64,000 nt of DNA from Desulfosudis oleivorans (lineage in GTDB: Bacteria > Desulfobacterota > Desulfobacteria > Desulfobacterales > SURF-7), in NCBI GenBank assembly GCA_020723325.1, contig DYJD01000012.1, positions 22,186 to 86,185 of the forward strand, written 5' to 3'. Shown here piece by piece: positions 37,112 to 45,469 of this stretch. The notes beneath the pieces are model-generated. The model was not told where the DNA came from and searched no databases. It worked only from the letters and a program-made list of their open reading frames with translations. The position numbers and the translations under genes are program-made. Every line of letters starts with the position of its first letter. Position 1 is the first letter of the stretch.

Positions 37112-38917
37112 ATGGCTGGAAAATTTTTCAGCATGCGCAATCTGAAATTTCTCTTGTATGAAGTCTTCGATTGTCCGGCCCTTGCGGGCTATGACTACTA
37201 CAGCCAGCACAACCGCAAGGCCGTGGACATGGTGCTTGCGGCTGCCGCCAAAATGGCCGGGGATCTGCTCTGGCCGATTTTAAAGGAAATGGATGAACAT
37301 CCGCCCAGGTTGGAGAACGGCCGGGTCAAGGTACATGCGGATGTGAAAAAAATCCTGAAAGAAGCCGGTGCCGGCGGCTGGATCGGCGCCCATTTTCCAG
37401 CGGAGCTGGACGGCGAGCAAATGCCCCTGATGGTGGGCAGCGCCGCGCGGTTTATCTTTGCCGCCGCCAACTATTCCGGCGCGGTTTACGCCGATCTTTG
37501 CGCTGGCGCGGCCCATTTGATCGCCGCCTTCGGCAGCCCCCGGTTGATCGCAACCTATGTACCCAGGATGTTGTCCGGCTCCTGGCAGGGCACCATGGCC
37601 CTGACCGAACCCCAGGCCGGCAGTTCCCTGTCCGACATCGTAACAAGCGCTGCCCCAATGGGAGAAGGCGTATACCGCATCAAGGGCCAGAAAATTTTCA
37701 TCTCCGCCGGAGATCATGACGGCGCGGAGAACGTGGTGCACCTGATGCTGGCCAAAATCGAAGGGGCGCCGCCGGGGGCCCGGGGCATTTCCCTGTTTGT
37801 GGTCCCCAAAAAACGGCCGGATGCTTCCGGCTATTTGGCGGATAATGACGTCACCGTTACCGCGGTTTATCACAAGCTCGGCTACCGCGGGGCACCCATA
37901 ACAGAGCTTAGCATGGGCGAAAAAAACGATTGCATCGGCTATCTGGTGGGCGAGCCCCATCAAGGCTTGAAATACATGTTTCAAATGATGAACGAGGCCC
38001 GCCTGGGGGTGGGCCTGGGCGCCACGGCCATTGCCTCCGCCGCCTATTACGCGGCCCTGGAATATGCCAAGGCCAGAACCCAAGGCCGTAAAATACACGA
38101 GAAGGATCCCAATCTGCCCCAGATTCCCATCATCGAACACGCCGATGTCAAGCGTATGCTCTTGTTTCAGCGGGCCGTAGTGGAAGGTTCGCTGGCCCTG
38201 CTGCTGCAATGCTCCCTATATGCCGATCTGGAAAAAATCACCCAGGGTGAAGAAAAGGAACGGAATCATCTGCTGCTGGAACTCCTGACACCGGTGGCCA
38301 AAACCTACCCGTCGGAAATGGGTATCCTTTCCGTGAGCGCCGGCCTGCAATGCTTCGGCGGTTATGGATATTGCGATGATTTTCCCCTGGAGCAATACTA
38401 CCGGGACGCCCGCATCCATCCCATCCATGAGGGCACCACCGCCATCCAGGGCATGGATCTTTTGGGCCGCAAAGTGGTCATGAAGGACGGCCAGGCCTTT
38501 TTGCTATTTGCCGGGGAAGTCGACAGGGTCATCCAAGCCGCCCAGGACGAGCCCATGCTGGCCCCCCTTTCGGAAAAACTCCGGGAAGCCATGACCAGAC
38601 TTCAGAATGTAACCCTGCATCTCGGCCGCAAGGCCCGGACCGAAGGGGTGGAACCTTTCCTGGCCGACGCCGTTTTATACCTGGAACTCTTCGGGATCAT
38701 CGTTATCGCCTGGCAATGGCTGCTCCAGGCCCAAACTGCCCGCCTGGCCCTTGCAAAAAATTGTTCCCAAGGAGAAATGAATTTTTATCAAGGAAAGCTG
38801 TTTGCCTGCCGGTATTTTTTCGGGTATGAATTGCCCAAGACGCTGGGACTGGCGGAACGTTTGACCGCGGCGGACAACCTTACCGTAGAAATGCCGGTGA
38901 ATTGTTTTGGGGATTAA
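37112..38917 (+). CDS. acyl-CoA dehydrogenase (long form)
   Basis: 601 aa behind AAGGAGGG. F-D-C-P-A-L near the N terminus and A-L-T-E-P-Q-A-G-S-S-L-S, then I-K-G-Q-K-I-F-I-S, give the FAD pocket. I-H-E-G-T-T-A-I-Q-G-M-D-L carries the catalytic Glu, so this is an ordinary oxidising enzyme. A C-terminal extension of about 150 aa is typical of the FadE5/long-chain group. It follows the ACAD10/11-like gene by 44 bp and probably shares its transcript. Two dehydrogenases of different mechanism in one operon are notable. Confidence 0.9.
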   Translation: MAGKFFSMRNLKFLLYEVFDCPALAGYDYYSQHNRKAVDMVLAAAAKMAGDLLWPILKEMDEHPPRLENGRVKVHADVKKILKEAGAGGWIGAHFPAELDGEQMPLMVGSAARFIFAAANYSGAVYADLCAGAAHLIAAFGSPRLIATYVPRMLSGSWQGTMALTEPQAGSSLSDIVTSAAPMGEGVYRIKGQKIFISAGDHDGAENVVHLMLAKIEGAPPGARGISLFVVPKKRPDASGYLADNDVTVTAVYHKLGYRGAPITELSMGEKNDCIGYLVGEPHQGLKYMFQMMNEARLGVGLGATAIASAAYYAALEYAKARTQGRKIHEKDPNLPQIPIIEHADVKRMLLFQRAVVEGSLALLLQCSLYADLEKITQGEEKERNHLLLELLTPVAKTYPSEMGILSVSAGLQCFGGYGYCDDFPLEQYYRDARIHPIHEGTTAIQGMDLLGRKVVMKDGQAFLLFAGEVDRVIQAAQDEPMLAPLSEKLREAMTRLQNVTLHLGRKARTEGVEPFLADAVLYLELFGIIVIAWQWLLQAQTARLALAKNCSQGEMNFYQGKLFACRYFFGYELPKTLGLAERLTAADNLTVEMPVNCFGD

Positions 38918-38938
38918 GGCGGGATGTGGGATGTCGCG

Positions 38939-38973
38939 TCGGGGTCGGTATCGGTATCGGTATCGGGGTCGAG
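38939..38973. repeat. GGTATC satellite
   Basis: Three GGTATC units flanked on both sides by GGGGTC, in the 268-bp gap between the dehydrogenase and the TetR gene. The rest of the gap is AT-rich with TTAATAATTAA-type palindromes and a run of CAAAT words near 39120. Confidence 0.6.
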
Positions 38974-39185
38974 AAATGAGATGTGGGATGGCACGGCATT
39001 TCATTAACCGTTAGCAATTAGCAATTGATTATTAATAATTAAATAAATAACGGTTAATTATTAATGAAAAAACAGCGGATGCGGGATGCGAGGGAAAAAA
39101 TAATTTTCAGTTCAGATCTCAAATTTCAAATCTCAAATCCTAATATGATAAGACTTTTTCCTGTAAAGGCACTCGGATCATTATA

Positions 39186-39902
39186 ATGAAACTGGAAGAC
39201 TTTCGCAATCTGGCCGTCATCTCCATGGAAGATATTTGCCGGGAAATTTTCCAGGAAAACCGGCCTTCCATAAAAATCAAAAAAGAGCCGGTGGGAGTAA
39301 AAAACCTTTCCACCATTTTTGAGGCCACCCTCAAGCTCAGCAATGAAAAAGGCTTTCAGGCCATGAGCCTGCGGGACCTGTGCCGGGAAACCGGGCTCAG
39401 CATGGGCGCCCTGTATTCCTATTTTTCCAGCAAGGAGGAATTGCTCGCCATCATTCAGGATCAGGGCCGGCGGATCACCTATAAGATCATGACCGAGAAT
39501 ATCCAAAAGGAGAGCACCGCCAGCGGCAAACTGGATGCCGCCATCCGCACCCATCTGTATTTGAGCGAGGTATTGCAGGGCTGGTTCTTTTTTTCCTATA
39601 TGGAGACCCGCTTTTTCCGGAAGGAGGAGCACAAAAAAGCCATTGCCAGCGAACTGTTCACCGAGCAGCTTTTCAGCGACATTCTGGAAGAGGGCATGCG
39701 TCAAGGGGTGTTTTCCGTGGAAAACCCGTTGCTGACAGCCGCTGTGATCAAGGCCATGTTGCAGGACTGGTATTTGAAGCGCTGGAAATATTCCCGCCGC
39801 GGCATCTCCGTGGAAGCATACGCCGCCTTTGTGCTCGGCTTTGTGGAGAAATTTGTCATGAGTCCCAATTCAGAATCCACCGGCAAGGAGAACAAAAAAT
39901 GA
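39186..39902 (+). CDS. TetR-family transcriptional regulator
   Basis: 238 aa with a 40-aa N-terminal extension before the HTH. The HTH reads A-T-L-K-L-S-N-E-K-G-F-Q-A-M-S, then L-C-R-E-T-G-L-S-M-G-A-L-Y-S-Y-F-S-S-K-E-E-L, a canonical TetR pattern. The C-terminal ligand domain is divergent, as is usual. Its stop overlaps the start of the kinase gene (ATGA). It probably senses an acyl-CoA and represses the operon; the candidate site is the inverted repeat at 34873. A later internal start is possible because no ribosome site is seen at 39186. Confidence 0.88.
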   Translation: MKLEDFRNLAVISMEDICREIFQENRPSIKIKKEPVGVKNLSTIFEATLKLSNEKGFQAMSLRDLCRETGLSMGALYSYFSSKEELLAIIQDQGRRITYKIMTENIQKESTASGKLDAAIRTHLYLSEVLQGWFFFSYMETRFFRKEEHKKAIASELFTEQLFSDILEEGMRQGVFSVENPLLTAAVIKAMLQDWYLKRWKYSRRGISVEAYAAFVLGFVEKFVMSPNSESTGKENKK

Positions 39903-40969
39903 CCCATATCGACCAGTCCGTGGAAATCCGCAAGGGCGAGGAACTGGATCTTGCCAAAGTCGAGACCTTCCTCAAGGATACATTGAAGGATCTGCACGGC
40001 GCCATACAGATCCGGCAGTTTCCCAGTGGTTTTTCCAATTTGACCTATTCGGTGCAGGTAGGGGACCGGGAAATGATTTTGCGAAAACCGCCCCATGGTA
40101 AAAAGGCCAAAACCGCCCATGATATGTCCCGGGAATACCGTATTTTAAAGGCCCTGAAACCGGTTTTCCCCTATGTACCCGAAGCCCTGGTCTACAGCGA
40201 GGATCCCAGCGTGGTGGGCAGCCCTTTCTATGTCATGGAGCGCATCAAGGGCACGATCCTGCGCCGGGAATTGCCCCCAGGCCTCCTTTCCAAACAGGAG
40301 ACCGGGCGTTTGTGTGAGAATCTCATGGATGTGCTGTGCAAGCTGCATGGTCTGGATCATGTCGCCATCGGCCTGGACGGCTTCGGCAAACCCGAAGGCT
40401 ATGTGCGCCGCCAGGTGGCAGGCTGGAGCTCACGCTACCGGGATGCCAAAACCCCAGACGCCCCGGATTATGAACAGGTGATGCAATGGCTGCATGACCA
40501 TATGCCCGCGGACAGCCAAAGGCCGGCCGTGATCCACAACGATTTTAAATTCGACAATGTGGTCTTGAATCCGGAGAATCCCCTGGAAATCATCGGCGTC
40601 CTGGACTGGGAAATGGCCACCATCGGCGATCCCCTCATGGATCTGGGCGCCTCCCTGGCCTATTGGGTCAACCGCGACGACCCGGATACCTTGCAGTTGA
40701 TCCGCATGCTGCCCACCAATGCCGAGGGCATGATGCGCCGGGATGAACTGGTGGCTTTGTATCTTGCCAAAACCGGCCTGAAGCCGGTTTCCTTTGATTT
40801 TTATCTGTGTTTCGGTTTTTTCAGACTGGCGGTGATCGCCCAACAGATTTACTACCGTTTTTATCACGGCCAGACCAAGGACAAACGCTTTGCCATGCTG
40901 ATCGTGGCCGTGCAGGTCCTGGAGCAGGCTGCCAAGGAATTGATTGAACGCTCGGATTTGGGGAAATGA
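39899..40969 (+). CDS. APH-type phosphotransferase (ACAD10/11 kinase-like)
   Basis: 356 aa. The N lobe has G-F-S-N-L-T-Y (glycine loop) and M-I-L-R-K-P-P (ATP Lys). The catalytic loop is V-I-H-N-D-F-K-F-D-N (about residue 211), and the metal Asp is in L-D-W-E-M-A-T-I-G-D-P. It is not an antibiotic kinase in context. The same domain fused to a dehydrogenase makes ACAD10/11, and a free form (LvaA) acts in levulinate breakdown. It would phosphorylate a 4-hydroxyacyl-CoA. It is coupled to TetR by ATGA with AAGGAG upstream and followed by a 3-hydroxyacyl-CoA dehydrogenase. Confidence 0.85.
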   Translation: MTHIDQSVEIRKGEELDLAKVETFLKDTLKDLHGAIQIRQFPSGFSNLTYSVQVGDREMILRKPPHGKKAKTAHDMSREYRILKALKPVFPYVPEALVYSEDPSVVGSPFYVMERIKGTILRRELPPGLLSKQETGRLCENLMDVLCKLHGLDHVAIGLDGFGKPEGYVRRQVAGWSSRYRDAKTPDAPDYEQVMQWLHDHMPADSQRPAVIHNDFKFDNVVLNPENPLEIIGVLDWEMATIGDPLMDLGASLAYWVNRDDPDTLQLIRMLPTNAEGMMRRDELVALYLAKTGLKPVSFDFYLCFGFFRLAVIAQQIYYRFYHGQTKDKRFAMLIVAVQVLEQAAKELIERSDLGK

Positions 40970-40991
40970 AAGATTCATAAGGAGAATGAAG

Positions 40992-41903
40992 ATGAAACCG
41001 GAAGATATTCGCAACATCCTGATGATCGGCGCCGGCAATATGGGCCAGCAGATCGGATTCCTCTGCGCCATGAACGGCTTCAACGTGATCATGTATGATG
41101 TGGGCAAGGAAGAACTTAAACGCGCCGAAAACCGCATGACCAAGCTGGCCGCCCAATTCGTGGCCTCGTCCCATCTGACCCGGGAAAAGGCTGATACGGC
41201 CCTGCGCCGGATTCAGTATATTCCGGATGCGGCCGAGGCAGCCCATGAAGCCGATCTGGTGAGCGAATCCGTGCCGGAAGATCCGGCCCTGAAAGGGCGC
41301 GTGTTCGCCCAGTTCAACAAACTCTGCCCCTATCGCACCGTGTTCACCACCAACACCTCCACCCTGATTCCCTCCATGTTCGCGGAGGCCACCGGCCGGC
41401 CGGACCGCTTCGCCGCCTTTCATTTCCACGATGTGCGCGTGACCAACGTGGTGGATATCATGCCCCATCCCGGCACCTCGCCGGAAACCACGGCCTTGAT
41501 CCAGGGCTTTGCCGAACGTATCGGCCAGATCGCCATTGTCCTGAAAAAGGAAAACTTCGGTTACGTGTTCAACGCCATGCTCATGGATTTGTTCAAGGCG
41601 GCCCAGACCCTGGCCGCCAATCAGGTGGCCGCGGTGGAGGATATCGACCGCTCCTGGATGGGCGTCATGCACACCCTTATCGGACCATTCGGCATCATGG
41701 ACAGTATCGGTCTGGATACGGTCTGGAAGGTCACCGACTATTGGGCCAACCAATTAAAAACCCAACAGGCCCTGACCAATGCGGCTTTTTTGAAACAATA
41801 CGTGGAACGGGGTGACCTGGGCGTCAAATCCGGCCGGGGTTTCTATACCTATCCCAATCCGGCCTTTGCCAAGGCGGATTTTGTTCAAGGAAAAATCAAA
41901 TAG
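40992..41903 (+). CDS. 3-hydroxyacyl-CoA dehydrogenase
   Basis: 303 aa from the ATG at 40992, seven bases after AAGGAG. The earlier ATG at 40986 is too close to that site. M-I-G-A-G-N-M-G-Q-Q is the NAD motif. S-E-S-V-P-E-D (about residue 88) and F-H-F-H-D-V (His of the dyad) fit the family, as does the C-terminal K-S-G-R-G-F-Y. It oxidises 3-hydroxyacyl-CoA with NAD, the step that would follow 4-hydroxy to 3-hydroxy conversion. It is spaced 23 bp after the kinase. Confidence 0.92.
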   Translation: MKPEDIRNILMIGAGNMGQQIGFLCAMNGFNVIMYDVGKEELKRAENRMTKLAAQFVASSHLTREKADTALRRIQYIPDAAEAAHEADLVSESVPEDPALKGRVFAQFNKLCPYRTVFTTNTSTLIPSMFAEATGRPDRFAAFHFHDVRVTNVVDIMPHPGTSPETTALIQGFAERIGQIAIVLKKENFGYVFNAMLMDLFKAAQTLAANQVAAVEDIDRSWMGVMHTLIGPFGIMDSIGLDTVWKVTDYWANQLKTQQALTNAAFLKQYVERGDLGVKSGRGFYTYPNPAFAKADFVQGKIK

Positions 41904-41915
41904 AGGAGAGCTACC

Positions 41916-43247
41916 ATGGCTGCACCCATTGTCGCCGTCGTGCGCTATGAAAAACCGTTGGAGTCGGTGCGGAAAGCCGTGGAGCTTTCCCAGGGCCTGG
42001 AGCAGCTTCCGCCACGCGCCAAAGTCTTTATCAAGCCCAACATCGTTTTTTGGACCAAGGCCGTGGCCTTTCCCAAATGGGGGGTGATCACCACCAGCCG
42101 GGTGGTGGAGGACATGGTGGTGCTGCTCAAGGAGCGCGGCATTGACGACATCACCATCGGCGAAGGCATAGTGGTGGCTGATCAACGTGACAAGGAAACC
42201 CCGGCCCATGCTTTTGAAACCCTGGGCTACGGGCGCTTGCAGCAGCGTTACGGCGTTAAAGCCATCAATATTTTTGATCGGCCCTTTGAAAAGGTCGACC
42301 TGGGGGATGATATGGCCCTCAGTTTCAACACGGACATTCTGCACAGCGATTTCATCATTGATCTGCCGGTAATGAAATCCCATAACCAGACCGTGGTGAG
42401 CCTGGGAATCAAGAATCTCAAAGGCGTCATCGACATCCCTTCGCGCAAGCGCTGCCACAGCGCTGATCCGGCTAAAGACCTGAATGCCTGGGTGGCTCGC
42501 CTGGCGGACAAGCTGCCGCCCATTTTCACCCTCATCGACGGCATCTACACCCTGGAACGCGGCCCGGCCTTTGACGGCAAAATGCGCAGGAGCAATCTGT
42601 TGGTGGCTTCGGTCGATATCCTGTCGGCGGACATGGTGGGGGCCGTGCTCCTGGGACATGCGCCGGCCACGGTGCCTTACATCGTCAATGCGGCGGCAAG
42701 GCGCGGGCGCTCCCTGGATCTCGCGGACATCTGTCTAGTAGGTGAAAAACTGGAAGACGTGGCCTCCCGGCATGAATACGACTTTTTGTACAGCCGCTCC
42801 GCCCAAGGCGAGATGCCCCTGCCCATGGCCAAGGAAGGCATCAAGGGCCTGTACTACCGCAAGCATGATCTGTCCATGTGCACGTACTGCTCAGGCCTGA
42901 ACGGCCTGGTGCTATCGGCCATCCGCTATGCCTGGAAAGGCCGGCCCTGGGACCAGGTGGAGGTTTTAACCGGCAAGATGATGAAACCCGCGCCGGGTAT
43001 GAAAAAAACCATCCTGCTGGGCAAATGCATGGTCAAGGCCAACAAGGACAGCGCCGACATCCGGGAAGTCATCCCCATCAAGGGCTGTCCGCCCAAACCG
43101 GAAGATATCATCAAGGCCTTGCGCAAAGCCGGCATTGAGGCTGATCCGGCCATGTTTGACAACATTGATCAATTGCCGGGTTTTTTCATGGCGCGCTATG
43201 CCGGGAATCCGGAATTCGACGAAGCTTTTTTTAGGATTGAAGGGTAA
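41916..43247 (+). CDS. DUF362 protein with C-terminal cysteine site
   Basis: 443 aa. The N-terminal two thirds are DUF362: K-V-F-I-K-P-N-I-V, I-G-E-G near 90, and P-V-M-K-S-H-N, with a conserved K-R-R/K-R-C-H stretch. The C-terminal part has C-T-Y-C-S-G-L-N, G-K-C-M-V-K-A-N and K-G-C-P-P-K-P-E-D-I, four Cys that could hold a 4Fe-4S cluster. The family role is unknown. It sits 12 bp after the hydroxyacyl-CoA dehydrogenase and 5 bp before a ferredoxin-nitroreductase, so it is probably part of one redox unit. Confidence 0.85.
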   Translation: MAAPIVAVVRYEKPLESVRKAVELSQGLEQLPPRAKVFIKPNIVFWTKAVAFPKWGVITTSRVVEDMVVLLKERGIDDITIGEGIVVADQRDKETPAHAFETLGYGRLQQRYGVKAINIFDRPFEKVDLGDDMALSFNTDILHSDFIIDLPVMKSHNQTVVSLGIKNLKGVIDIPSRKRCHSADPAKDLNAWVARLADKLPPIFTLIDGIYTLERGPAFDGKMRRSNLLVASVDILSADMVGAVLLGHAPATVPYIVNAAARRGRSLDLADICLVGEKLEDVASRHEYDFLYSRSAQGEMPLPMAKEGIKGLYYRKHDLSMCTYCSGLNGLVLSAIRYAWKGRPWDQVEVLTGKMMKPAPGMKKTILLGKCMVKANKDSADIREVIPIKGCPPKPEDIIKALRKAGIEADPAMFDNIDQLPGFFMARYAGNPEFDEAFFRIEG

Positions 43248-43252
43248 ATGAA

Positions 43253-44077
43253 ATGGCTCTAATTACGGTTGATGAAAAAAAATGCAAACGGGACGGCATT
43301 TGTGTGGCCGAATGCCCCATCAAAATTTTAAGACAGGCTGAGCCCGGCGCCCTGCCGGAGCCTGTGAACGGCGCCGAGGAACTTTGCATCAATTGCGGTC
43401 ATTGCGTGGCGGTCTGCCCCCATGGAGCCATGAGCCAGCGCGCCATGAAACCGGAGGACTGCCCGGAAGTCAAAAAGGAATGGCTGCTGGGGCCGGAACA
43501 GGTCGAGCATTTTCTGCGCAACCGCAGATCCATCCGGGTGTATAAGGACAAGACCGTGGAGAAAGAGACCTTGGCGAAACTAGTGGATACGGCGACCTAC
43601 GCCCCTTCCGGCCATAACCGGCAACCGGTGCACTGGCTGGTGATTCAGGATACCAAGGAATTGAAGGGCCTGACCGGTATTGTAGTGGACTGGATGCGGC
43701 ATATGATAAAAGAGCAACCGGCCCTGGCCGCGCCCATGCATCTCCATATGATCGTGGCCGGCTGGGAAGTGGGCATGGACGTGATCTGTAGGGACGCGCC
43801 CCATTTGATTCTGGCCCATGGGAACAAATCCGATCCCACCACACCGGTTTCCTGTACCATCGCCTTGACCTATCTGGAACTGGCGGCCCAACCCTTTGGT
43901 CTCGGCGCTTGCTGGGCCGGCTATTTCAATCTAGCCGCAACACTATGGCCGCCCATGCAGCAGGCCCTGGGTCTGCCGCCCAATCACGGCAGTTTCGGCG
44001 CCATGCTGGTGGGGTATCCCAAATTCAAATATCACCGCCTGCCGCTTCGAAATCCGGCGCGCATTACCTGGCGCTGA
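43253..44077 (+). CDS. ferredoxin-nitroreductase fusion
   Basis: 274 aa. Two 4Fe-4S motifs lie at the N terminus (C-K-R-D-G-I-C-V-A-E-C-P and C-I-N-C-G-H-C-V-A-V-C-P). The nitroreductase domain then starts at R-N-R-R-S-I-R-V-Y, with A-P-S-G-H-N-R-Q-P for FMN. The protein would pass ferredoxin electrons to FMN and then to an unknown acceptor, often an enoate or nitro group in test assays. Coupled tightly to the DUF362 gene upstream. Confidence 0.9.
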   Translation: MALITVDEKKCKRDGICVAECPIKILRQAEPGALPEPVNGAEELCINCGHCVAVCPHGAMSQRAMKPEDCPEVKKEWLLGPEQVEHFLRNRRSIRVYKDKTVEKETLAKLVDTATYAPSGHNRQPVHWLVIQDTKELKGLTGIVVDWMRHMIKEQPALAAPMHLHMIVAGWEVGMDVICRDAPHLILAHGNKSDPTTPVSCTIALTYLELAAQPFGLGACWAGYFNLAATLWPPMQQALGLPPNHGSFGAMLVGYPKFKYHRLPLRNPARITWR

Positions 44078-44190
44078 GTAAAATGAGGTTTTGATCATGG
44101 TTTCGGCCGAATCGCGGCTGGAAGCCGCTCCCACAACAGGGATGGGCTAATCGATGATCAAGGCTGTAAACTGAAAAGGGAACAAAAACC

Positions 44191-45264
44191 ATGGCAAATA
44201 ATTTAGCGGTTTTTGCAGGCAAAAAAGCATTGGCTGTTATCCAAGAACGCGGGCTGCAGCCGGAAGATATCAAGGTCATCGCCGGTGCTGCCGGCGGGCC
44301 CAAATGGCTGGTGCTGGGCCAGTTGGACCGCCTGTTGTTTTCCTCCTGGCTGAAGGCGCGCATTGAGCCGCTCTTTCTGATGGGCGCCTCCATCGGCGCC
44401 TGGCGGTTTGCGGCCCTTTCCCAAAAGGCGCCCATCCAGGCCCTGGATCGCTTTGAGGAAGCCTACATCCACCAGGCTTATAACCGCAGACCCACTCCGG
44501 CGGTAGTGAGCCGGGAGAGCGTGCGCATCATGGACCATTATCTGAGCGACCAAGCCATCGAAGATATCCTGAGCCATCCTTTTTTGCGGTTGAACATCAT
44601 GACCGTGCGCTGCCGCCCCCCCATGGACACGGATAAAAAGACGCCCCTGGCCCTGGGGCTCGGAATGGCGGCCATGGCCAATTCCGTTCATCGCAAACTG
44701 CTTGCCCTGTTTTTCGAGCGCTGCCTGTTTTTCCATCCCAAAAGCCGGCCGCCTTTTTTTGCCATGAATCACACCTCGGTGCAGCGGGTGGCCTTAGGCG
44801 AAAAGAATCTGCGACCTTCCCTGCTGGCCTCAGGCTCCATTCCCATGGTCATGGAAGGCGTCACCGGAATTCCCGGCGCGCCGGCCGGTATGTACCGGGA
44901 CGGCGGCATCACCGACTATCATCTGGATATTCCTTTTCTGAACGAGGACGACGGTCTGGTGCTGTTCCCCCACTACATGCCGCGCATCATCCCGGGCTGG
45001 TTCGACAAACACATGAAATGGCGCAAACCCACCCCGGCCAACATGAGCAACGTGGTGATGATCTCGCCCACGGAAACCTTCATCCGCAACCTGCCCCTGC
45101 ACAAAATACCGGACCGCAACGACTTCTGGCTTTTTGAGAAAAAGGACACCGAGCGCATCGCCTACTGGAAAACCGTAGTAAAGGAAAGCAAACGTCTCGC
45201 GGATGAATTTGCGGATGCCACCGCCACCGGCCGCATCCGGGAGATGTTACGGCCGTTGCCTTGA
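44191..45264 (+). CDS. patatin-like phospholipase family protein
   Basis: 357 aa behind AAAAGGGA. An oxyanion glycine stretch (G-A-A-G-G-P-K-W) and the nucleophile elbow G-A-S-I-G (about residue 73) precede Y-R-D-G-G-I-T-D-Y with the catalytic Asp (about 233). It is a Ser-Asp lipase, probably cytosolic as no signal is seen. It could free acyl chains for the operon, but the 113-bp spacer means its transcription may be separate. The length is usual for bacterial patatins. Confidence 0.82.
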   Translation: MANNLAVFAGKKALAVIQERGLQPEDIKVIAGAAGGPKWLVLGQLDRLLFSSWLKARIEPLFLMGASIGAWRFAALSQKAPIQALDRFEEAYIHQAYNRRPTPAVVSRESVRIMDHYLSDQAIEDILSHPFLRLNIMTVRCRPPMDTDKKTPLALGLGMAAMANSVHRKLLALFFERCLFFHPKSRPPFFAMNHTSVQRVALGEKNLRPSLLASGSIPMVMEGVTGIPGAPAGMYRDGGITDYHLDIPFLNEDDGLVLFPHYMPRIIPGWFDKHMKWRKPTPANMSNVVMISPTETFIRNLPLHKIPDRNDFWLFEKKDTERIAYWKTVVKESKRLADEFADATATGRIREMLRPLP

Positions 45265-45327
45265 AAGACACAGGTGCTGAAATCCACACCTCGTTTTTCG
45301 CAACTTAATAAATTCATACTCTTTTCC

Positions 45328-45360
45328 ATGAGCAAAATATCCTATCAGGCCCTTGCTCAT
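45328..45360. promoter_or_regulatory. inverted repeat upstream of barrel gene 1
   Basis: ATGAGCAA (45328-45335) and TTGCTCAT (45353-45360) with a 17-nt loop. It could be a weak terminator for the patatin transcript or a regulator site. Confidence 0.35.
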
Positions 45361-45469
45361 TCTTGCCGGATTTGATACGACACCTTCCATTACAATTTCA
45401 TACAATGGTTTGGGCCGGCTACGAAAACACACTGGCCCTTTCCATTCAATGGGAGAGGATTACAGCAAG

